The translations under genes were made by a program, and so were the position numbers. 64,000 bases of DNA from Bradyrhizobium sp. Lineage in GTDB: Bacteria; Pseudomonadota; Alphaproteobacteria; Rhizobiales; Xanthobacteraceae. Every line of letters begins with the position of its first letter. Position 1 is the first letter of the stretch. A model generated the notes under the pieces. The model did no database searches, was not told the DNA's origin, and saw nothing but the letters and a program-made list of their open reading frames with translations. The stretch covers positions 434,001-498,000 of the forward strand of contig NZ_JACRMG010000009.1 of NCBI RefSeq assembly GCF_016219575.1, given 5' to 3'. Shown here piece after piece: positions 1-8,512 of this stretch.

Positions 1-1068
1 GAAGAGGACACCGCGATGATCCTCTATACGTCGGGCACCACCGGCAAGCCGAAGGGCGCAATGCTCGCCCATTGCAACGTCATCCATTCCTCGGTCGTGT
101 TCGTGTCGTGCCTGCAGCTCACGGAAGCCGACCGTTCCATCGCCGCGGTGCCGCTCGGCCATGTCACCGGCGTCGTCGCCAACATCACGACCATGGCGTG
201 CTGTGCGGGCGCGCTCATCATCATGCCGGAGTTCAAGGCGGCCGAATATCTCAAGCTCGCCGCGCGCGAACGCGTGACCTACACCGTCATGGTGCCGGCG
301 ATGTACAATCTCTGCCTGCTGCAGCCGGATTTCGACAGTTACGACCTGTCGAGTTGGCGCATAGGCGGCTTCGGCGGCGCGCCGATGCCGATCGCCACCA
401 TCGAGAAGCTGGCGGCGAAGATTCCGGGGCTGCGACTGGCCAATTGCTACGGCGCGACCGAGACGACCTCGCCGTCGACCATGATGCCCGCCGAATTCGT
501 CGTCAGCCATATCGACAGCGTCGGCTTGCCGTGCCCGGGCGCCACCATCATCGTCGTCGATGCCGCCGGCAGGGAGCTGCAGCGCGGCGAGATCGGCGAA
601 ATCTGGATTCACGGCGGATCCGTCATCAAGGGCTACTGGAACAATCCGACGGCGACCGCGGAAAACTTTACCGGTGGCTTCTGGCATTCCGGCGATCTCG
701 GCTCGATCGATGCGGACAATTTCGTGCGCGTGTTCGACCGCCAGAAGGACATGATCAACCGCGGCGGCCTGAAGATCTATTCCGCCGAGGTCGAGTCGGT
801 ATTGGCCGGCCATCCCGCCGTGGTCGAAAGCGCAATCGTCGCCAAGCCGTGCCCGGTGCTCGGCGAGCGCGTGCATGCTGTCGTGGTAGTGCGCGATACC
901 GTTGAACGCACGGCGCTGCAGGCGTGGTGCGCGGAGCGGCTCTCCGACTACAAGGTGCCGGAGACGATGGACCTGATGACTGAACCCTTGCCGCGCAACG
1001 CCAATGGCAAGGTGATCAAGCGCCAGCTGCGCGAGGGGCTGGCGTCCCGCTCGGCCGCGGCGAGCTAG
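1..1068 (+). CDS. acyl-CoA synthetase (AMP-binding), 3' part
   Basis: This is the C-terminal 355 residues of a class I adenylate-forming enzyme; the reading frame is open to the window edge, so the gene begins outside. Such enzymes activate a carboxylic acid with ATP and load it onto CoA. The phosphate-binding motif YTSGTTGKPKG lies at visible residues 9-19. The ATP-binding GATETT motif, the HSGDLG motif with its conserved Asp, the hinge region (DRQKDMINRGG) and the C-terminal PLPRNANGKVIK with the catalytic Lys are all present, so the visible part looks intact. The acyl substrate cannot be told. Its stop overlaps the convergent next gene by 4 bases. Confidence 0.9.
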   Translation, partial: EEDTAMILYTSGTTGKPKGAMLAHCNVIHSSVVFVSCLQLTEADRSIAAVPLGHVTGVVANITTMACCAGALIIMPEFKAAEYLKLAARERVTYTVMVPAMYNLCLLQPDFDSYDLSSWRIGGFGGAPMPIATIEKLAAKIPGLRLANCYGATETTSPSTMMPAEFVVSHIDSVGLPCPGATIIVVDAAGRELQRGEIGEIWIHGGSVIKGYWNNPTATAENFTGGFWHSGDLGSIDADNFVRVFDRQKDMINRGGLKIYSAEVESVLAGHPAVVESAIVAKPCPVLGERVHAVVVVRDTVERTALQAWCAERLSDYKVPETMDLMTEPLPRNANGKVIKRQLREGLASRSAAAS

Positions 1069-1946
1069 AGTTTCGGTGCGCCGGCCTTTGGCGCGGCACC
1101 GCCGTTGCCGGCGGCGAGTGCCTCGGCGTCGATGGCGGAGGCGCTGATCACCCGTTTCACGTCGAGCAACACGAACTGCGCGATGCTGATGCGATCGGCT
1201 TGTGTCGACGGCGTGAACTGCACGCTGACGACACCGTCACAATTGGCGCCCCTTGCGTCCTCGATCAGGGCGGCGAGCGACTTCTCCTTCGCGGCGATCG
1301 AGCGCTTGACCACGGCGACGCAGCTGCCGCGGCCGCGGCCGCTCTCGGTGTTGAGCTTCAGCGCCATCTTGGGATCGAGCGGCTTGTCGATGGCTTCGAG
1401 CGCCAGCGCCGGCTTGCCGAACTTGCCGCCGACCGACACGATCGAATTGCCGCGGTAGATGTAATAGAGATGCTGGTCGCCGACGATCGTGGGCGTGCCG
1501 TATTTTTCCATCACCTGCTTGATCAACTCGGCCCTGGCCGGCTGCTCGCCTTCGGCGAAATTCAGCGTGCGCGAAACGAAGAAGACGCGGTTCTCGCTGG
1601 CGGGCGAGGAGAAGCCCGCGACCAGCGCTTCGCCGCTTTGCTTTGCGCCGAGCGGCGCGCTGAAATTCAATGTGGCGATAAAGCTCGCGGATGAATTGCC
1701 GAACTTGGCTTGCCCGATCTCGGTCTTGCTGTCGGCGCGTCCCCTCAAGGCGGATTCGAACACGCTTCGGGCGGCGTCCGCCGTCGAGTCCGCGGAAATA
1801 CCCAGGATGTCCGGGCGAAGCTTGCCGGCGAACGCGCTGTCAGGCGTCTTCGGTTTGATCTCGGCGGCGCGGCAGGCCGCAGGCAGAATGGCCGGGCCCA
1901 GGGCAAACGCAACGGCCAACACGACAAGCGAGGCGCGCAACACCAT
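1065..1946 (-). CDS. exported protein of unknown function
   Basis: 293 residues. The N-terminus (MVLRASLVVLAVAFALGPAI...ACRAAE) is a typical Sec signal peptide with cleavage near residue 27, so the product is probably periplasmic. I recognise no catalytic domain. The mature part is mixed alpha/beta in character, and a late segment (GRGRGSCVAVVKRS) has a Cys that could pair with the one near residue 235. The start is supported by an AGGTG ribosome site about 7 bases upstream. It stands alone, convergent with the acyl-CoA synthetase and divergent from the YfgM-like gene. Confidence 0.75.
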   Translation of the reverse strand: MVLRASLVVLAVAFALGPAILPAACRAAEIKPKTPDSAFAGKLRPDILGISADSTADAARSVFESALRGRADSKTEIGQAKFGNSSASFIATLNFSAPLGAKQSGEALVAGFSSPASENRVFFVSRTLNFAEGEQPARAELIKQVMEKYGTPTIVGDQHLYYIYRGNSIVSVGGKFGKPALALEAIDKPLDPKMALKLNTESGRGRGSCVAVVKRSIAAKEKSLAALIEDARGANCDGVVSVQFTPSTQADRISIAQFVLLDVKRVISASAIDAEALAAGNGGAAPKAGAPKL

Positions 1947-2187
1947 GAATCACCTGCAAACCAGATTGGGTCGGACCGGACTACGCCAAATTCTGAACCA
2001 CGATGTCAACGCTGACGGGCGATTCGTCGCGGGTCTTTCAATCCGGTCTCCCCCGTTAACGTTTTGATCCGCCTCGCTTTGCCTTGCCACGGCCATATCG
2101 TTAGGGTAACGCCGCGCGAAAGCGGGGACCGGGCGCTTGGCGCCGCTCCCTTTGGCAAACGGCTCATCGGCGGTGGGATAGCCTTAA

Positions 2188-2841
2188 GTGTCTGAATTAT
2201 TTGACGAAGTTGATGAGGAAGTACGTCGCGAACAGCTCAAGAAGCTGTGGGACAAGTACTCCATCTATATCATTGCTCTGGCATTCCTGATTATCGCGGG
2301 CGTGGGCGGCTGGCGCGGCTACCAGTACCTGGAAGCCAAGAAGGCCGCCGAAGCCGGCGCGGCGTTCGATCGCGCCGCGGAGCTTGCCGATCAGAACAAG
2401 CATGCCGAGGCGGAGGCCGCGTTTGCCGATCTGGTGGCGAAAGCGCCGTCCGGCTACCGCATCCTGGCCCGGCTGCGCACGGCCGCAGAGGTCGCCGCGC
2501 GCGACAAGCCGGCCGCTGCCAAGATGTTCGACGACATCGCCTCCGACACCTCCGTTGCGGCGCCCGAGCGCGATCTGGCGCGCATCCGCGCGGCGCAGCT
2601 GCTGCTGGAAACCACGACCTATCCCAACATGCTGCAGCGGCTCGAGCCGGCTGCCGGGAAGGACGGCGCCTTCCGCCACAGCGCGCGCGAATTGCTGGCG
2701 CTGTCGGCCTGGCGCGCCAACGACACCGCCGCTACGCGGCAATGGCTGGACATGATCGCCAATGACGGCAACACGCCGCCGGGCCTGCGTTCGCGTGCCG
2801 AAGCGTTGCAGGCCCTGTTGCCGCCGGTAGCGAAGAGCTGA
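2188..2841 (+). CDS. YfgM-like tetratricopeptide membrane protein
   Basis: 217 residues from a GTG start. A short acidic cytoplasmic N-terminus (MSELFDEVDEEVRREQLKK) is followed by one membrane segment at about residues 27-46 and an Ala-rich helical C-terminal part of TPR character. This is the plan of the YfgM family (TPR_21), which in E. coli associates with SecYEG and periplasmic chaperones. The location upstream of der supports the call, because yfgM-bamB-der is a conserved cluster. The next gene begins 10 bases after its stop, so the two are almost certainly cotranscribed. Confidence 0.85.
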   Translation: MSELFDEVDEEVRREQLKKLWDKYSIYIIALAFLIIAGVGGWRGYQYLEAKKAAEAGAAFDRAAELADQNKHAEAEAAFADLVAKAPSGYRILARLRTAAEVAARDKPAAAKMFDDIASDTSVAAPERDLARIRAAQLLLETTTYPNMLQRLEPAAGKDGAFRHSARELLALSAWRANDTAATRQWLDMIANDGNTPPGLRSRAEALQALLPPVAKS

Positions 2842-2851
2842 CGAGATTCTG

Positions 2852-3415
2852 ATGCGCGGATCGCAACGCCTCATTGCTCTCACCGTCCTCGTCGCCCTTT
2901 CGGGCGCGCTGGCCGGCTGCGGCGGTGGCGGCATGGCCAATTTCGATCCGTCCGACCTGCTCGACTGGATGGACACCAAGAAGAAGCTGCCGGGCGAGCG
3001 CAAGCCGGTATTCCCCGAGGGCGTGCCCGGACTGGAGCAGGGCGTGCCGCGGGATCTCTACAAGGGTTCGCGCCAGCAGCAGATCGACGAGCAGAACGCG
3101 GCCGCAGCCGCAGCCGCCGCAGCGCCGCCCCCGGAGCCGCCGCCGGGTTCGAAGAGTGCGAGATCGAAGGGCAAGTCGAAGCAGGCCGCTGCACCCGCAG
3201 CGCAGCCTGCCGCTGCGCCCGATCCGGACGCGGCGCCCGCCGAGGAGGAAAACACCGTCGCCGCCGCGCCGCCGCCGCCAAAGCCGGCCAAGATCGTGCG
3301 CCGCCGCACCACCGCGCCGCCGCCCGATCCGCCGCCGCAGCAGCAGGCGCAGCCGGCGCAGCAACAGCAATCCGCATTCCCGGCGCCGCTGCCAAGCGGC
3401 GGTTTCTCGCGCTAG
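2852..3415 (+). CDS. Pro/Ala/Gln-rich lipoprotein in the bamB position
   Basis: 187 residues. The signal peptide ends in a clear lipobox, LAGC, with the lipidated Cys at about residue 23. A short conserved-looking block follows (DLLDWMDTKKKLPGER then VFPEGVPGLEQGVP, residues 35-70). The rest is low complexity: runs of Ala, Pro and Gln with some Lys/Arg, very probably disordered. It lies between the yfgM-like gene and der, where many proteobacteria carry bamB, but there is no beta-propeller here. A role at the outer membrane or cell wall is inference from location and lipidation only. Confidence 0.8.
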   Translation: MRGSQRLIALTVLVALSGALAGCGGGGMANFDPSDLLDWMDTKKKLPGERKPVFPEGVPGLEQGVPRDLYKGSRQQQIDEQNAAAAAAAAAPPPEPPPGSKSARSKGKSKQAAAPAAQPAAAPDPDAAPAEEENTVAAAPPPPKPAKIVRRRTTAPPPDPPPQQQAQPAQQQQSAFPAPLPSGGFSR

Positions 3416-3481
3416 TTTCTCCCCGTCGCATTGACAGGCGCGGCAAGAGCGGCGCCTGACATCGTTCCAAAAAACGGCCCC

Positions 3482-4861
3482 ATGTCGTTCACCATTGCCA
3501 TCATCGGCCGGCCCAATGTCGGCAAGTCGACGCTGTTCAACCGTCTGGTCGGACAGAAGCTTGCGCTCGTCGACGATATGCCCGGCGTCACCCGCGACCG
3601 CCGCGAGGGTGAGGGGAAGCTCTACGATCTCGCCTTCACCATCATCGACACCGCCGGCCTCGATGAGGGCGCCAAGGGCTCGCTGACCGCGCGGATGCAG
3701 GAACAGACGGAAGCTGCGATCGCGCAGGCCGATGCGCTGATGTTCGTGATCGACGCCCGCATGGGGCTCACGCCCAACGACCGCGCCTTTGCCGATTTCG
3801 CCCGCCGCGCCAACAAGCCGGTGGTGCTGGTCGCCAACAAGGCCGAGGGCAGGCACGGCGAGCTGGGGGCGATGGAATCCTATGCGCTCGGGCTTGGCGA
3901 TCCCGTGCAGATTTCCGCCGAGCACGGCGAAGGCATGAGCGAGCTCTACGACGCGTTGCGCGCGCTGATGCCGGAACCGGTCGAAGAGGACGAAGATACA
4001 GACGACGAGGACATCTCGGAGGAAGAGGCCGCGACGCGGCCCATTCGCGTCGCCATCGTCGGCCGGCCCAATGCCGGCAAATCGACCCTGATCAACCAGT
4101 TGCTCGGCGAGGAGCGGCTGCTCACCAGCCCCGAGGCCGGCACCACCCGCGATTCCATCGCGGTCGAGATCGAATGGAAGGGCCGGCAATTCCGCGTATT
4201 CGATACCGCCGGCCTGCGCCGACGCTCGCGGATCGAGGAGAAGCTGGAGAAGCTCTCGGTCGCGGACGCCCTGCGCGCGGTGCGCTTTGCCGAAGTCGTC
4301 GTGCTGATGATGGATGCGCAGAACAAGTTCGAGGAACAGGACCTGCGCATCGCCGATCTGATCGAGCGCGAGGGCCGCGCCATCGTGCTTGCGGTCAACA
4401 AATGGGATCTGGTCGAACGCAAGCCGAACCTGATTACGACCATGCGGACCGATGCCGATCACTGGCTGCCGCAGGTCAAGGGCGCGCCGCTCGTTGCCGT
4501 GTCCGGGCTGATGGGCGAGGGCATCGACCGCCTGATGACGGCGATCCAGCAGGCCTATGCGGTGTGGAACCGGCGCGTCCCGACGGCGGCGCTCAATCGC
4601 TGGTTCGAGCAGGCGGTCTCCAACAATCCGCCGCCGGCGGTGTCGGGCCGCCGGCTGAAGCTCAACTACATCACGCAGAACAAGGCGCGGCCGCCGAGCT
4701 TCGTGCTGTTCTGCTCGCGTGCCGACGCCGTGCCGCAATCCTATCTGCGCTATCTCGTCAACTCGCTGCGCGAGGCGTTCGATCTGCCGGGCACGCCGAT
4801 CCGCATCACGCTGCGCGAAAAAGCCAATCCGTTCGCGCACAAGCGGAAGCGTCCCTCGTGA
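3482..4861 (+). CDS. der: ribosome biogenesis GTPase Der (EngA)
   Basis: 459 residues with two tandem GTPase domains, the signature of Der, which acts in maturation of the 50S ribosomal subunit. The first P-loop GRPNVGKST is at residues 9-17 with DTAG after it; the second, GRPNAGKST, is near residue 200, followed by DTAGLRRR and NKWD. An acidic linker ([15 protein letters not shown]) joins them, and the C-terminal KH-like domain is present. A TTG 51 bases upstream would extend the frame, but the ATG at 3482 gives the standard family N-terminus [12 protein letters not shown]. The stop overlaps the next gene's GTG (GTGA). Confidence 0.97.
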   Translation: MSFTIAIIGRPNVGKSTLFNRLVGQKLALVDDMPGVTRDRREGEGKLYDLAFTIIDTAGLDEGAKGSLTARMQEQTEAAIAQADALMFVIDARMGLTPNDRAFADFARRANKPVVLVANKAEGRHGELGAMESYALGLGDPVQISAEHGEGMSELYDALRALMPEPVEEDEDTDDEDISEEEAATRPIRVAIVGRPNAGKSTLINQLLGEERLLTSPEAGTTRDSIAVEIEWKGRQFRVFDTAGLRRRSRIEEKLEKLSVADALRAVRFAEVVVLMMDAQNKFEEQDLRIADLIEREGRAIVLAVNKWDLVERKPNLITTMRTDADHWLPQVKGAPLVAVSGLMGEGIDRLMTAIQQAYAVWNRRVPTAALNRWFEQAVSNNPPPAVSGRRLKLNYITQNKARPPSFVLFCSRADAVPQSYLRYLVNSLREAFDLPGTPIRITLREKANPFAHKRKRPS

Positions 4862-6102
4862 GCGGGGAGGCGCCGGCAAGTCCGGCAGCGGCTGCGCCCC
4901 GCGGCGCGGCCGTCGCCTTCATCTTCGTCACCATCCTGCTCGACATGCTGGCGCTGGGCGTGATCATTCCGATCCTGCCCAAGCTGATCGAGAGCTTTGT
5001 CGACAACGACACCGCCAATGCGGCGCGCATTTTCGGCCTGTTCGGCACGGCCTGGGCCGTGATGCAGTTCTTCTTCTCGCCGGTGCTCGGCGCACTGTCC
5101 GACCGCTTCGGACGCCGTCCGGTCATCCTGTTGTCGAATTTCGGACTCGGGCTCGACTATGTGCTGATGGCGCTGGCACCATCGCTGTCCTGGCTGTTCG
5201 TGGGACGCCTGATCTCCGGCATCACCTCTGCGAGCGTCTCGACCGCGTTCGCCTATATCGCCGACATCACTGCGCCGGAGCATCGTGCTGCGATGTTCGG
5301 CAAGGTCGGGGTTGCCTTCGGCGCCGGCTTCATTCTCGGCCCTGCGCTCGGCGGCGTGCTGGGCGATATCGATCCGCGGCTGCCGTTCTGGGCTGCGGCT
5401 GGCCTGAGCTTCACCAACACGCTTTACGGGTTCTTGATCCTGCCGGAGTCGCTGTCCAGGGAGCGACGCTCGCCCTGGCGCTGGAAGAGCGCGAATCCCG
5501 TGGGCGCACTGCGTTTGCTCGCTTCCGATAGCGTTTTGGCGGGATTGTCGCTGGCGAATTTCTTCGCACAGCTCGCCCATGTCGTGCTGCCGTCGGTGTT
5601 CGTGCTGTATGCGACCTACCGCTATGGCTGGGACGTCAAGACCGTCGGGCTCACGCTGGCACTGGTCGGCATCTGCCAGATGGTGGTGCAGGGCGCGGCG
5701 ATCGGGCCGATCGTGAAGCGATTCGGCGAGCGCCGCGCGCTGTTCTTCGGGCTCGCCTGCGGTGCCGTCGGCTTTTTCATCTGCGGTACGGCGCCTACCG
5801 GTCATTGGTTCTGGACCGCCGTTCCCGTGATGGCACTCTGGGGCGTGGCGGGCGCAGCGACCCAGGCATTGATCACGCGACGGGTTTCGCCGGAGCAGCA
5901 GGGCCGGTTGCAGGGGGCGACCAACAGCGTGCAGAGCATTTCGCAGCTGCTCGGCCCGTTCCTGTTCACGCTGACCTTTGCGCACTTCATCGGCCCGCAG
6001 ACCGCATTCAAATTGCCGGGCGCGCCGTTCCTGCTGGCATCGGTGCTGTTGCTTCTGGCGCTGGCGATTGCGCTGCGGACGCTGGCGGGGAAGCAGAGAT
6101 AA
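4858..6102 (+). CDS. MFS transporter, TetA-like
   Basis: About 414 residues from a GTG start that overlaps the der stop, implying coupling. There are about 12 hydrophobic segments. The loop between helices 2 and 3 carries the major facilitator motif [12 protein letters not shown], and the wording of helices 4 and 5 ([34 protein letters not shown]) is that of the TetA/TCR drug:proton antiporter branch. Many chromosomal members of this branch have no proven link to tetracycline, so the substrate is unknown. It sits in the inner membrane. Confidence 0.9.
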   Translation: MSGEAPASPAAAAPRGAAVAFIFVTILLDMLALGVIIPILPKLIESFVDNDTANAARIFGLFGTAWAVMQFFFSPVLGALSDRFGRRPVILLSNFGLGLDYVLMALAPSLSWLFVGRLISGITSASVSTAFAYIADITAPEHRAAMFGKVGVAFGAGFILGPALGGVLGDIDPRLPFWAAAGLSFTNTLYGFLILPESLSRERRSPWRWKSANPVGALRLLASDSVLAGLSLANFFAQLAHVVLPSVFVLYATYRYGWDVKTVGLTLALVGICQMVVQGAAIGPIVKRFGERRALFFGLACGAVGFFICGTAPTGHWFWTAVPVMALWGVAGAATQALITRRVSPEQQGRLQGATNSVQSISQLLGPFLFTLTFAHFIGPQTAFKLPGAPFLLASVLLLLALAIALRTLAGKQR

Positions 6103-6117
6103 CTGTCGCTCCGGGCT

Positions 6118-6190
6118 GATGCGTGAGCACCAGACCCGGAGTCTCGAGATTCCGGGTTCGCGCTCTTGCGCGCCCCGGAACGAGCGCTAT
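6118..6190. repeat. palindromic intergenic repeat, family A
   Basis: Between two converging genes lies a segment with CCCGGAGTCT and GATTCCGGGTTCGCG...CGCCCCGGAA. The same words occur at about 8397-8510 in this window. The halves can pair (TTCCGGG with the CCCGGAA-type arm), so the RNA would fold into a hairpin that might also end transcription of the flanking genes. It resembles short palindromic repeats scattered between genes in rhizobia. Confidence 0.6.
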
Positions 6191-6194
6191 GCCG

Positions 6195-7421
6195 TTACTT
6201 CTTCACCAGCGGGCAGTCGCTGGCCGAAAGCGGCTTGGCCGCGTCTTCCGGCGCGATGGTGGCGATCAGCTTGTAGTAATCCCACGGGCCCTTCGATTCC
6301 TCGGGCTTCTTCACCTCGAACAGATAGGCCGGGATCAGGCGGCGGCCGTCGGCGCGCAGCGGGCCCTTGCCGAACAGGGGATCGTCGGTCGGGATTTCCT
6401 TCATCTTGGCGACGACCTTGGCGCCGTCACGCGGATTGCTGCCGAGCGCTTCCATCGCCTTCAGGTAATGCAGGATCTCCGCATAGAGCCCGGCGACCGT
6501 CATCGAGGGCATGGCGCCCTTCGGCGAGACCTTCTGGAAACGCTTCGACCATTCGCGGGTCTTGTCGTTGAGATCCCAATAGAAGGATTCGGTGAAGGTC
6601 AGGCCCTGTGCCGTCTTCAGGCCGAGCGCATGCACGTCGTTGATGAAGAGCAGCAGCGCGGCGAGCTTCTGGCCGCCCGCGACGATGCCGAATTCGGCTG
6701 CCTGCTTGATCGAGTTGGTGGTATCGCCGCCGGCGTTAGACAGGCCGATGACCTTGGCCTTGGAGGACTGCGCCTGCAGCAGGAAGGAGGAGAAGTCCGA
6801 CGTGTTGAGCGGATGCTTGACGCCGCCGACCACCTTGCCGCCGGCCGCAGTGACCGCGGAAGCGGTGTCACGCTCAAGGGCATGACCGAAGGCGTAGTCG
6901 ACGGTCAGGAAGAACCAGGTGTCGCCGCCGGCCTTCGTCAGCGCCTTGCCGGTGCCGTTGGCGAGCATGTAGGTGTCGTAGGTGAAGGAGACGGTGTTGG
7001 GTGTGCAGGCCTTGCCGGTGAGGTCGGCAGTGGCGGCACCGGAGTTGAGATGCACCGCGTTCTTTTCCTTCACCAGATTGCTCACGGCCAGCGCGACGCC
7101 GGAATTCGGCGTATCCGCGATGGCGTCGATTTTTTCCGCATCGAGCCACTGCCGGGCGATGTTGACGCCGATGTCCGGCTTGTTCTGGTGATCGCCGCTC
7201 AGCACCTCGATGTTCCAGCCCTTGGCCTTGAGGCCGGAATCCTCGACGGCCATCTTGACCGCTGCCACCGAGTTCGGGCCGCCGATGTCGGCGTAGAGGC
7301 TCGACATGTCGTTGAGCACGCCGATCTTGATGTTCTTGTCCTGGGCAATAGCGGGGCCCGCGAGCGAGAAGCCGGCGAGCGCGATCAGCGCGGCGGAGTT
7401 CCGCGCAAGTCTGGTTTTCAT
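6195..7421 (-). CDS. branched-chain amino acid type ABC substrate-binding protein
   Basis: 408 residues. A signal peptide (MKTRLARNSAALIALAGF...PAIAQ) precedes a periplasmic binding-protein fold of the LivK/Peripla_BP_6 type, with the usual opening IKIGVLNDMSSLYADIGGP. The start at 7421 was chosen over longer ATG/GTG extensions because it gives the signal peptide and has a GGAGG site 7 bases upstream. No permease or ATPase gene of the same system is adjacent, so it is an orphan that must work with components elsewhere. The ligand may be an amino acid, an amide or an aromatic acid; the sequence does not say. Confidence 0.9.
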   Translation of the reverse strand: MKTRLARNSAALIALAGFSLAGPAIAQDKNIKIGVLNDMSSLYADIGGPNSVAAVKMAVEDSGLKAKGWNIEVLSGDHQNKPDIGVNIARQWLDAEKIDAIADTPNSGVALAVSNLVKEKNAVHLNSGAATADLTGKACTPNTVSFTYDTYMLANGTGKALTKAGGDTWFFLTVDYAFGHALERDTASAVTAAGGKVVGGVKHPLNTSDFSSFLLQAQSSKAKVIGLSNAGGDTTNSIKQAAEFGIVAGGQKLAALLLFINDVHALGLKTAQGLTFTESFYWDLNDKTREWSKRFQKVSPKGAMPSMTVAGLYAEILHYLKAMEALGSNPRDGAKVVAKMKEIPTDDPLFGKGPLRADGRRLIPAYLFEVKKPEESKGPWDYYKLIATIAPEDAAKPLSASDCPLVKK

Positions 7422-7567
7422 GTTTTTTCCTCCATGGATTGATGCCGGTGGATTCCTGCGAAATCCGATCCGGCATTGCTGGCGATCTTGGTGGCGCAAT
7501 GCTTGCTTTGCAAGGCGCATATCGTAGCGGTCGGGATCGATGTCTGAACGACGGGAAATAAATTTCG

Positions 7568-8314
7568 CTACGCCTGCACCGGCGCCCGGAAACTCAGCAG
7601 CGCGCGGCTCATGTAGTCGTAGAGCTTGCCGGTCTCGGTCCATTCCGGCGAACACATCGGTACGATGAATTCAGCAACCTTTTCCGGCGGCTCCAACGTG
7701 TCCGGATCGATCCCGGGGAACACGGTGGCGTGCATGCGGGTTCGCGTGGGTCCGGGATCGAACAGGTTGACGCGGAGAGGCGTGGTCGCGGTTTCATGTG
7801 CCCACGCGCGCACCAGCGTCTCGAGCGCAGCCTTGGATGCCGCGTAAGGCCCAAAATAGGCGTTGGCCCAGCGCGCCGCGGCCGAGGTGACGAACACGGC
7901 GCGGCCGGCGTCGGACCGTTTCAGCAGCGGCTCCATGCAGCGGATGAGCTGGAAATTCGCGGTCACGTTGATGGCGAACGCGTCGTTCCATTGTTTCAGC
8001 TCGATATGGCCGAGCGGCGAGGACGGCCCCGGCACGCCGGCATTGCCGACGAGGATATCGAGTTTGCCGCCCCGTTCGTGCAGGGCTGCGCCGAGGCGGG
8101 CGATGCCGTCGGTGTCGGCGAGACTGAGCGGCACCAGCGTGGCGCTGCCGCCTTCCTTCCTGATCTCGTCGTCGAGCTCTTCCAGCCCGCCTTGCGTCCG
8201 CGCTACCGCCACGACATGCGCGCCGCGTCTGGCGAGCGCAACCGCGGTGGCATAGCCGATGCCGCGCGAGGCGCCGGTCACAAGGGCGATACGATTGGCG
8301 AGGGGCTTTGTCAT
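7568..8314 (-). CDS. SDR family oxidoreductase
   Basis: 248 residues with a classical short-chain dehydrogenase Rossmann fold: the nucleotide-binding TGASRGIG at residues 13-20, the NAGV motif near residue 90, a Ser-containing strand (VFVTSAAARW) and the catalytic Y-x3-K in YAASKAA. The Arg after the first strand (VARTQ) suggests NADP(H) preference, which is inference. The later PGPTRTRM segment is the usual substrate-loop start. The substrate is unknown. It is transcribed alone on the minus strand. Confidence 0.9.
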   Translation of the reverse strand: MTKPLANRIALVTGASRGIGYATAVALARRGAHVVAVARTQGGLEELDDEIRKEGGSATLVPLSLADTDGIARLGAALHERGGKLDILVGNAGVPGPSSPLGHIELKQWNDAFAINVTANFQLIRCMEPLLKRSDAGRAVFVTSAAARWANAYFGPYAASKAALETLVRAWAHETATTPLRVNLFDPGPTRTRMHATVFPGIDPDTLEPPEKVAEFIVPMCSPEWTETGKLYDYMSRALLSFRAPVQA

Positions 8315-8396
8315 CGGTCGATCAATCCACGTCTGTGCGGGGCCGTATTACAGACGTGGATGGCCGGGACAAGCCCGGCCATGACGAAAAATGACG

Positions 8397-8512
8397 ACGT
8401 CATTCCGGGATGGCCCGAAGGGCCAGACCCGGAATCTCGAAGTTGGCTTGCGCAAGACAATCTCTGGATTCCGGGTTCGATGCTGACGCATCGCCCCGGA
8501 ATGACGGGGCAG
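8397..8512. repeat. palindromic intergenic repeats, family A
   Basis: This gap is filled by repeat words rather than a gene: CATTCCGGGATGGCCCGAAGG, then CCCGGAATCT, then GATTCCGGGTTCG and GCCCCGGAATGACGGGG. The arms ATTCCGGG and CCCGGAAT are inverted and pair repeatedly, and GGCCCGAAGGGCC is itself a palindrome. A preceding GGCCGGGACAAGCCCGGCC (about 8361-8380) is another hairpin. Lying between two minus-strand genes, it may act as a transcription end or an mRNA-stabilising element. Confidence 0.65.

Noticed and set aside
2732..4879. A 715-codon minus-strand frame opposite der
   Set aside because: Opposite strand of Der and the lipoprotein; composition is that of a GC-rich shadow frame with no recognisable motif.
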